The notes beneath the pieces were generated by a model. The model worked only from the letters and a program-made list of their open reading frames with translations, had not been told where the DNA came from and did not search any database. From the IMG/VR virus record IMGVR_UViG_3300009068_002930, positions 1 through 23,745 of that record: DNA of 23,745 nucleotides; one strand, 5' to 3'. Origin of the DNA: a virus. The position numbers and the translations under genes are program-made. Positions 19,437 to 23,745 of the stretch are shown in pieces (the first letter of the stretch is position 1; each line of letters begins with the position of its first letter).

Positions 19437-20015
19437 TTAGTATAGATACTTTAATGCATCTTTTTGTGCTTCGCGCCAGACAGTTGTTTTCTGTTCGCCT
19501 ACAAATTTTTCTACAGGCAATTGCGATGCGGTAATCCAATCATTATATTGTATTTTATAAAATCTAGATCTAATCTGAGAATTCAAATAATGTTTAACTG
19601 CGAATTTTGCAGGCCCCAATCTAGATGTTGATTCTAACAATTTCCATGACAATCTTATTCTAGTATCTCCATTATTATTTACAGTATAATCTGACAATAA
19701 TTGTAAAATCTTAAAACGCATCATATAGGGCAAATAGTGCAGATTGATACCGTAGAATCCACCGGGAACTTTTCTAAAAGGCAATACTAAAGGCAATCTA
19801 TCGTAATATGGCAATGTATCTTTATGCTTTGGATCGTAGTAAAATAAGTACATTTCTCCGGGCAGTATGCTCGAAACTAATGGGGTATCTTTTAAAACCT
19901 CATTTACTGAACTTATTTTACCAAGATTTGAAACTTGTTGCTTATACCATTGGTATGATTTTTCTTGACCGGCAGCATTAATTCTGATGGTCTCAAAAGG
20001 ATTCTTATTTACCAT
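19437..20015 (-). CDS. 2: DNA end protector-like protein (T4 gp2-like)
   Basis: A 192-residue protein between gp4 and the tube protein. Characteristic stretches are GEMYLFYYDPKHKDTLPYYD, RLPLVLPFRKVPGGFYGINL and HYLPYMMRFKILQLL, then a basic C-terminal part (WITASQLPVEKFVGEQKTTV). Proteins with the YDPKxKxTLPYYDxFPL phrase in marine T4-like phages are usually labelled DNA end protector; in T4, gene 2 is beside gene 4, which fits. T4 gp2 binds packaged DNA ends and guards them against host RecBCD. T4 gp2 is longer (274), and I rely on memory for the label. It starts directly after the gp4 stop. Confidence 0.6.
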   Translation of the reverse strand: MVNKNPFETIRINAAGQEKSYQWYKQQVSNLGKISSVNEVLKDTPLVSSILPGEMYLFYYDPKHKDTLPYYDRLPLVLPFRKVPGGFYGINLHYLPYMMRFKILQLLSDYTVNNNGDTRIRLSWKLLESTSRLGPAKFAVKHYLNSQIRSRFYKIQYNDWITASQLPVEKFVGEQKTTVWREAQKDALKYLY

Positions 20016-20465
20016 TTAATTCTTTATTCCTAAATCTTTTTCGGTTAGAATAATAAATTTCATACTGCGATCTTTACAGAATTCAAATGCTGCTTTCCAT
20101 TTTGCATCGTTTACCCCATACTGAAATACCTCATCTATAAATCTTTTGGTTTTTCTTTCTGGAATTGTTGGCGGTTTAGTAAATCTTTCCGGTTTTATCT
20201 CAACTAAATATTTTTCAACCCCATTTGAATTTGTTTTCACTTTTATGTAGAAATCCACAAAATATCTATGAACTTTATTGTCAATTGGGGAAATATACGG
20301 TACAACGACTGTTTCTGACCCCCATTCTACCACCGATGCATTGGAATCGCACCATTTCATGAATCGGAGTTCCCATAAGGACCGATATACAATATTAGTA
20401 ATATCTCCCATATACTTTGCAGCATTTGTCACTCGATACTTGCCCTTATAGGTTTTGGTGTACAT
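20016..20465 (-). CDS. 4: head completion nuclease-like protein (T4 gp4)
   Basis: A 149-residue protein, the same size as T4 gp4 (150). It has a TnsA-like nuclease pattern: YRSLWELRFMKWCDSN (27-42) supplies the conserved Glu, then VVPYISPIDNKVHRYFVDFY with Asp, and EKYLVEIKPE with Glu-x-Lys. Together these form E...D...ExK, typical of PD-(D/E)XK enzymes. In T4, gp4 (50, 65) acts in head completion before tail joining. It is the first gene of the leftward block, about 20 bases after a TATAAATA late promoter at 20500-20493. It has no recognisable ribosome site in its AT-only leader. Confidence 0.88.
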   Translation of the reverse strand: MYTKTYKGKYRVTNAAKYMGDITNIVYRSLWELRFMKWCDSNASVVEWGSETVVVPYISPIDNKVHRYFVDFYIKVKTNSNGVEKYLVEIKPERFTKPPTIPERKTKRFIDEVFQYGVNDAKWKAAFEFCKDRSMKFIILTEKDLGIKN

Positions 20466-20471
20466 AACTTA

Positions 20472-20479
20472 TATAAATA
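20472..20479 (+). promoter_or_regulatory. T4-type late promoter, rightward
   Basis: TATAAATA, the exact T4 late -10 consensus, with no -35 box. The start is expected near 20486, giving a leader of about 23 bases with AGGA before ATG 20509 of gp48. It would serve the baseplate genes to the right. Confidence 0.8.
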
Positions 20480-20492
20480 ATTAATAACTATA

Positions 20493-20500
20493 TATTTATA
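20493..20500 (-). promoter_or_regulatory. T4-type late promoter, leftward
   Basis: On the minus strand 20500-20493 reads TATAAATA. The start is expected near 20487, about 22 bases before the gp4 ATG at 20465. Only 13 bases separate it from the rightward late promoter, and each transcript would run across the other's promoter. Confidence 0.8.
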
Positions 20501-20508
20501 GGAAAAAA

Positions 20509-21582
20509 ATGGAACCAAACATTAGAGGGCAAGGAAAATATGATGTGGTAGGATATCATTATCCTGACGGGGTAGGGGTAAATAAGGATCTATTACATTA
20601 CGTTCAATTTTTTATTGCTGTTCGAGGCAAATCAAAATTTAAGAAAACTGGAAGATATCAAACTACCGGGGAAATATCAAATACTGACGCATATACTAGA
20701 AGAGATAATAGTAATAGCGGTGCGAAGACTGCAGCCGCTGCGGCGATTGGATTGGTTGTTGGCGGTGCAGTCGCAAGTTCGGTTAAAGGCATTATTCCTA
20801 ATGTTGGAGGATCTGCATCATTCAAAGCGGGCAGAGCATTGGCGTTGACGATGGCAGCGGGAATTCCAGCTGGAATTGTTGGTTTCGAAACTGCAAAGTC
20901 CGCAATTTCGGGTCTTACAGATGATCGCAAAGCTAGATTAAAAAGCGTTATTACATTGGCAATGCAGGAAAGACCTACAGTTAGTTACGGTGTAAATTAT
21001 CAAGATAAAGATATGGGAATACTTGGCGGATTCCTAACAGGAAAAACCTCCATATCGGATACAATCGGCAGCAACGCCGGAGGAGAAATTGCCCAATCAA
21101 TTGGTTTAGAATTTGCAAAAATTCCTTCAATTCTTCCTGGATTTGGAAATGCATCTTTAGGAGATATTGTTCAATTAGGTGCGAAAGTAAAAACTAATCC
21201 TTTTAGAGAAGTATTCTTTGAAGGGGTTGATTATAGAAAATTTAATTTTAGATATAAATTTATGCCCAAGAGTGAGGGCGAATCTAAACAGGTTAAAGAA
21301 ATAATACAATTGTTTAAAGAACATATGCATCCTGAATTATCAGATGGCGGTTATTTTTATATCTACCCCTCTGAATTTTCTATAGAATATATTTACAATG
21401 ATAAAGTAAATGGATATTTTAATAAAATTGCGAGTTGTGCATTAACTGATATGACTGTTGATTATGGTGGAGAACAATTTGCATCTTTTGACAATGGTGC
21501 TCCTTCTGAGATAAATCTTACATTAAGTTTTAGAGAATTAGAATTAGTTACAAAAGACTCAATAATAGCAGAAGGATACTAA
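20509..21582 (+). CDS. 48: baseplate tail tube cap (T4 gp48)
   Basis: A 357-residue protein close to T4 gp48 (364). gp48 sits on the baseplate hub and, with gp54, starts tail tube growth. An N-terminal part (MEPNIRGQGKYDVVGYHYPD, LLHYVQFFIAVRGK) is followed by two Gly/Ala-rich hydrophobic stretches (73-100 and 107-127), often seen in marine versions and resembling membrane-active segments. The C-terminal half is the gp19-like tube fold: NPFREVFFEGVDYRKFNFRY, PSEFSIEYIY, CALTDMTVDYGGEQFASFDN and INLTLSFRELELVTK. It has AGGA before the ATG and a late promoter at 20472. The gp53 ATG follows its stop directly. Confidence 0.9.
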   Translation: MEPNIRGQGKYDVVGYHYPDGVGVNKDLLHYVQFFIAVRGKSKFKKTGRYQTTGEISNTDAYTRRDNSNSGAKTAAAAAIGLVVGGAVASSVKGIIPNVGGSASFKAGRALALTMAAGIPAGIVGFETAKSAISGLTDDRKARLKSVITLAMQERPTVSYGVNYQDKDMGILGGFLTGKTSISDTIGSNAGGEIAQSIGLEFAKIPSILPGFGNASLGDIVQLGAKVKTNPFREVFFEGVDYRKFNFRYKFMPKSEGESKQVKEIIQLFKEHMHPELSDGGYFYIYPSEFSIEYIYNDKVNGYFNKIASCALTDMTVDYGGEQFASFDNGAPSEINLTLSFRELELVTKDSIIAEGY

Positions 21583-22179
21583 ATGTTCTTTGAAAAATTC
21601 CCGTTAACACAATACACATTAGATAATGGAAAAACTAGGCAAACTATTCCTGATATTTTAAGAAGAATAACATTATCTAATGAATTAGTAAAAAATGATG
21701 CATTCTTTGAACAATATTCAATAAAAGATGGAGAGACTCCAGAAATTGTTGCAGATTATTGGTATGGTGATACTGAACTACACTGGGTTATTTTGTTAAC
21801 AAATAATATTATAGATCCTAGATTTGATTGGCATCTAAGTTACAATGATTTAATTAAATACTGTAATGGAAAATACGGCGCATCAAATATTAATAAATTG
21901 CACCATTATGTAAATATGGAAGGGTATGTTGTTAATGGATACCGAGCAATGCGAGAAGATTCAACCTTTATAAATCCGGGATCGGTTGAATTGGAACAAA
22001 CGAATCAGAATATACAGGTTAATTTAGTTCTACAAAATTTTCCATCAGGATCATTATATCCAGTGACAAACTTTATGTATGAAGATGCACTAAATGAGAA
22101 AAGACGACAAATCAATATTTTAAAACCGGAAATAGTATCTTCTATAGATGCAAATTTTACTGAATTAATTACTCAATGA
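21583..22179 (+). CDS. 53: baseplate wedge (T4 gp53)
   Basis: A 198-residue protein matching T4 gp53 (196). gp53 joins the wedges to the hub at the end of baseplate assembly. Features: MFFEKFPLTQYTLDNGK at the start, a LysM-like part with FFEQYSIKDGETPEIVADYW and YGDTELHWVILLTNNIIDPR (the T4 counterpart reads IYGNPQLYWVLLMCNDNYDP), DWHLSYNDLIKY, then KLHHYVNMEG and a C-terminal helical part (NEKRRQINILKPEIVSSI). It is directly joined to gp48 with no spacer, and its stop overlaps the next start (ATGA). Confidence 0.92.
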   Translation: MFFEKFPLTQYTLDNGKTRQTIPDILRRITLSNELVKNDAFFEQYSIKDGETPEIVADYWYGDTELHWVILLTNNIIDPRFDWHLSYNDLIKYCNGKYGASNINKLHHYVNMEGYVVNGYRAMREDSTFINPGSVELEQTNQNIQVNLVLQNFPSGSLYPVTNFMYEDALNEKRRQINILKPEIVSSIDANFTELITQ

Positions 22180-23531
22180 CACAGTCTGTACAGAATGCGA
22201 TTCAATCGCCAGGCGAAGTATCTATAGATCAACTAATCCTTGTATCTAATAATACATACATATCGTTATTGGATTATCTTGTTGAATTAAATATTTTTGA
22301 AAGTATTTTTAATAATATTTTATCAGGCGATATTGTAATTTCTGATAGCAGAAACTTAATAAAAAGCATACCTATTATTGGGGACGAATATCTTATAGTA
22401 AACTTAACTACTCCGGGATTTGACTCAAGGATACATAAAACTTTTAAGATAACTTCTGTAGAAGATAGACAGATAATAAGAGACCAAAATACACAACTTT
22501 ACAAATTAAAATTTGTATCTCAAGAGGGAATAATAGATTCTTTATCTCCTATGTACAATGCTTTTTCCGGAGATATTAGTACACTTGTAGAAAAAATATT
22601 TGCAGAGAATTTATTAACTGTTAGAAATTTAGTATTTGAAAATGGTAATCTATCCGGAGCAATTGTACCCGGTTTAAATAAAACCCCCGTTGTTATTTTT
22701 TCGGAAACAGAAAATAATGTTAAATTTGTTAGTCCAGGATGGACTCCATTTGATTGTATAAACTGGTTGTCTAAAAAATCAATACCAAAATCAGGCAAAT
22801 CATGTAATTTTTTATTCTGGGAAACAAACAAATCTTTCTATTTTGGTAGTATAGAAAGCCTATTTGATGCACAAAATACAATAGGAAATTATAAGTATTC
22901 TGCAACAAGTGTTATGCGAGGAACCGACGACATATCGGAAAAAATGGGATTAATACAATCTATTGATATTGTTAATGGATTTGATTATCTTTCAAACTTG
23001 GATAATGGATATTTTGCCAGTAAATTTATAGGTGTTGATTTAATACATAAGAAAAGAAATAATACTTACTACGACCATGTTTCAGAATTTCGCAAGTATA
23101 ATCATGCAATAAAATTTAATCCAAAACCAATATTTAATGAGACTACTGTAATACGAAATTTTGATAGTCATGTAAGGGTGTATCCTGTAAATCCAGGAAT
23201 ACATAATTATATTAATAATAATTATTCTGAAAAAATGAATGACATCTATGGTAATCGTTTATCTAATATGTTAGATTTAAATTCATTAAAATTAAATATA
23301 ACAATATATGGTAGAACCGATGTAGAAGCAGGAAGAATAATATCCATAGATTTTCCTGATGTTTCTCCTGCAGGAGAAGCAGAGATAAGCCAGTCTCACT
23401 TGGATCAAAAATACTCAGGTAGTTATTTAATAACATCAATTCATCACAAGATTAATATCGCAAAACATATGATTACGATGGAAGTTATTCGAGATTCGCA
23501 ACCTACAGAAATTAATTGGGATTATATTTAA
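22176..23531 (+). CDS. 27: baseplate hub protein (T4 gp27-like)
   Basis: A 451-residue protein, somewhat longer than T4 gp27 (391). It is placed directly before gp5, its known partner in the central hub. The sequence is beta-rich with YLVELNIFESIFNNILSGDI near the start, KTFKITSVEDRQI, WTPFDCINWLSKKSIPKSGK in the middle (typical of hub proteins related to VgrG/gp27) and a late barrel strand region with INITIYGRTDVEAGRIISID-like residues and GSYLITSIHHKINIAKHMIT. The last parts correspond to the domain that docks the gp5 OB fold. The gp53 overlap (ATGA) implies coupled synthesis. Confidence 0.82.
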   Translation: MTQSVQNAIQSPGEVSIDQLILVSNNTYISLLDYLVELNIFESIFNNILSGDIVISDSRNLIKSIPIIGDEYLIVNLTTPGFDSRIHKTFKITSVEDRQIIRDQNTQLYKLKFVSQEGIIDSLSPMYNAFSGDISTLVEKIFAENLLTVRNLVFENGNLSGAIVPGLNKTPVVIFSETENNVKFVSPGWTPFDCINWLSKKSIPKSGKSCNFLFWETNKSFYFGSIESLFDAQNTIGNYKYSATSVMRGTDDISEKMGLIQSIDIVNGFDYLSNLDNGYFASKFIGVDLIHKKRNNTYYDHVSEFRKYNHAIKFNPKPIFNETTVIRNFDSHVRVYPVNPGIHNYINNNYSEKMNDIYGNRLSNMLDLNSLKLNITIYGRTDVEAGRIISIDFPDVSPAGEAEISQSHLDQKYSGSYLITSIHHKINIAKHMITMEVIRDSQPTEINWDYI

Positions 23532-23532
23532 T

Positions 23533-23745
23533 ATGCAACATATGTACGGAAATCCAAACTTCATCTGGTGGTTTGGAGTAGTTGAAGATAGAAATGATCC
23601 AGAAAAATTAGGTAGATGCCGAGTTAGGATTGTTGGTTATCATCCTGAAGATGTAACAATATTGCCTACCAGAGATTTACCATGGGCATTGGCAATGACG
23701 CCTATAACATCTGCAAGTACATCAGGTATAGGTATTACACCTATA
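23533..23745 (+). CDS. 5: central spike/hub protein (T4 gp5), N-terminal part
   Basis: The first 71 residues of a gene cut by the window edge. MQHMYGNPNFIWWFGVVEDR, then NDPEKLGRCRVRIVGYHPED, matches the OB fold at the start of T4 gp5 and related spike proteins (WFGVVEDRxDPxxLGRxRVRI). This domain sits on the gp27 ring. In T4 it is followed by a lysozyme domain and a triple-stranded beta helix. Whether lysozyme is present here cannot be seen; many marine T4-like phages lack it. The start is one base after the gp27-like stop. Confidence 0.9.
   Translation, partial: MQHMYGNPNFIWWFGVVEDRNDPEKLGRCRVRIVGYHPEDVTILPTRDLPWALAMTPITSASTSGIGITPI

Noticed and set aside
18850-19539. Longer N-terminus for the tail tube family protein
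   Set aside because: The extra 37 residues overlap the preceding gene, are Arg/Cys-rich and unlike the family; ATG 19428 has AAGGA and a natural start.
1-23745. CRISPR arrays, insertion sequences or integrase/attachment sites
   Set aside because: No regularly spaced repeats, transposase or integrase-like protein, or tRNA-end duplication was seen.

Overview
This window is part of the genome of a T4-like (T4 superfamily) tailed phage, probably infecting an AT-rich aquatic alphaproteobacterium. The phage assignment rests on recognisable T4-type replication and transcription proteins (RNase H, DsbA-like, ATP DNA ligase, gp33-like coactivator, gp59 helicase loader, gp32) and on virion proteins (gp4, gp2-like, a gp19/gp54-type tube protein, gp26/gp51, gp48, gp53, gp27-like, gp5). 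The host inference rests on two independent clues. One is a heme oxygenase plus ferredoxin-dependent bilin reductase pair resembling the ho1-pcyX pair described from non-cyanophage marine viruses. The other is a tmRNA gene that looks circularly permuted, a layout typical of alphaproteobacteria but also known in some cyanobacteria and betaproteobacteria.

Layout. 1-4042 (+): conserved phage hypotheticals, RNase H and a DUF6433-type gene with a possible -1 frameshift extension. 4052-10002 (+): tightly packed early/middle genes behind consensus sigma70 promoters, including a small cupin, DsbA, ligase, a zinc-ribbon protein, PhoH, a GH19 endolysin and a PD-(D/E)XK exonuclease. 10007-11260: a secreted small protein, an unassigned folded RNA, the permuted tmRNA, and a small outer-membrane-barrel-like protein bracketed by two matching hairpins. 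11284-15749 (+): a coupled run of SleB-type hydrolase, small membrane protein, heme oxygenase, bilin reductase, gp33, gp59, two small proteins, gp32 and a small secreted basic protein, closed by a strong terminator. 15783-20465 (-): head/tail genes gp4, gp2-like, tube protein, gp26 with gp51 in the -1 frame, a 3TM-type holin and a low-complexity probable tape-measure or hub protein. 20466-20508 holds two interleaved divergent T4-type late promoters. 20509-23745 (+): baseplate genes gp48, gp53, gp27-like and gp5 (cut by the window edge).

How the parts fit. Sigma70-like promoters (nearly identical cores at 4052, 5322 and 10007, and a fourth inside a small gene upstream of gp32) would serve early expression by host polymerase. 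TATAAATA promoters would serve late virion expression with the gp33 coactivator (and sigma gp55, not in this window). Ligase, RNase H, gp59, gp32 and the exonuclease belong to replication and recombination. GH19, SleB, the holin candidates and possibly the small membrane protein belong to lysis. Heme oxygenase and bilin reductase would convert heme to biliverdin and then to a reduced phycobilin, and the tmRNA would rescue stalled ribosomes with the tag ANDELFALAA. The most notable items are the bilin pair, the permuted tmRNA with its joining hairpin, and two candidate -1 frameshift sites.
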